Shown here one piece after another: positions 36,836 to 37,052 of a stretch of 37,052 nt of DNA. The first letter of the stretch is position 1, and the number at the start of each line of letters is the position of its first letter. The notes beneath the pieces are model-generated. The model made no database searches. It was not told the DNA's origin and worked only from the letters and a program-made list of their open reading frames with translations. This DNA is from Syntrophus sp. (in: bacteria) (GTDB lineage Bacteria > Desulfobacterota > Syntrophorhabdia > Syntrophorhabdales > Syntrophorhabdaceae): positions 1-37,052 of the forward strand of contig PNOM01000023.1 in NCBI GenBank assembly GCA_013824835.1. The letters are read 5' to 3'. The position numbers and the translations under genes are program-made.

Positions 36836-37052
36836 ATGGGTTTAGAATGGATGCCAAGAGAACATGAAATGAAGGATCATAGCAGACACGGTTCAAACCA
36901 TTGGGGCACTGAAGCGCCCTGCACCGTGTATGAAAAGAAACCCCTTACCGACCCGAAGGGCAATGTAATACCGGGTCTTTTTAACGCATGGATCACGCTG
37001 AACAATCCGAGCCAGTTCAACTCCTATACCACAGAGATGGTAAAGGGTGTTA
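36836..37052 (+). CDS. bamA: 6-oxocyclohex-1-ene-1-carbonyl-CoA hydrolase, 5' part
   Basis: The first 72 codons of a gene cut by the window edge. The encoded start MGLEWMPREHEMKDHSRHG and the block NAWITLNNPSQFNSYTTEMVKGV match BamA/Oah, the crotonase-family hydrolase that opens the ring to 3-hydroxypimelyl-CoA. bamA is a widely used marker of anaerobic aromatic degradation. AAGGAGG lies eight bases before the ATG. Linked to had, it fixes the pathway assignment, though the active-site residues are beyond the edge. Confidence 0.93.
   Translation, partial: MGLEWMPREHEMKDHSRHGSNHWGTEAPCTVYEKKPLTDPKGNVIPGLFNAWITLNNPSQFNSYTTEMVKGV

Overview
The window looks like chromosome from a Gram-negative, anaerobic, aromatic-degrading deltaproteobacterium (Desulfobacterota), possibly a syntroph of the Syntrophorhabdus type. 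The Gram-negative part rests on Kdo synthesis, the Lpt machinery and an outer-membrane porin. The lifestyle rests on the right edge, where a 6-hydroxycyclohex-1-ene-1-carbonyl-CoA dehydrogenase (had) is followed by the start of the ring-cleaving hydrolase bamA/oah, both from the anaerobic benzoyl-CoA pathway. The genus is an inference; no rRNA is present.

Layout. 1-3.2 kb (minus): rpsU, a damaged nagZ and ampG (peptidoglycan recycling). 3.3-4.7 kb (plus): a PPC/DUF296 protein coupled to a PflA-like radical SAM protein. 4.7-5.35 kb (minus): a HigB/HigA-type toxin-antitoxin pair. 5.35-6.06 kb: no credible gene, but a hairpin-dense stretch that may be a structured RNA. 6.06-12.0 kb (plus): DUF355, alaC, hom, a phosphoglycerate-mutase-like probable homoserine kinase, pyrG. 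12-16.8 kb: kdsA, kdsD, an lptC-lptA-like fusion, lptB, rpoN. 17-22.3 kb: hpf, ptsN, hprK, rapZ, EIIA-Man, HPr and EI, a phosphotransfer chain with no sugar permease in the window. 22.3-25.8 kb: metK, ahcY and a PfkB kinase (methyl cycle with probable adenosine salvage), ended by a strong terminator. 25.9-30.7 kb (minus): a PDZ-less M50 protease, rlmB-pyrF, and archease-rtcB (RNA repair). 30.8-31.25 kb: a second toxin-antitoxin pair whose toxin lacks its middle. 31.3-32.9 kb: a porin with a strong promoter and terminator. 33.25 kb: tRNA-Leu(CAA). 33.6-34.7 kb: a REC/HD-GYP regulator. 34.8 kb to the end: a strong promoter, an SDR, had and partial bamA.

Most genes from 6 to 25.8 kb form tightly packed plus-strand operons with ATGA/GTGA/TAATG overlaps. 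The gaps elsewhere carry several small repeat families: a GC-rich hairpin element (two copies read in frame inside nagZ), heptanucleotide arrays sharing a TAAAGGC head, and a TCATTGCGAG inverted-repeat element.

The main points for follow-up are the structured-RNA candidate at about 5.5-5.9 kb, the nagZ gene that lost its catalytic loop and took up two repeat elements in frame, the truncated MazF-like toxin, the LptC-LptA fusion and the heptamer arrays.
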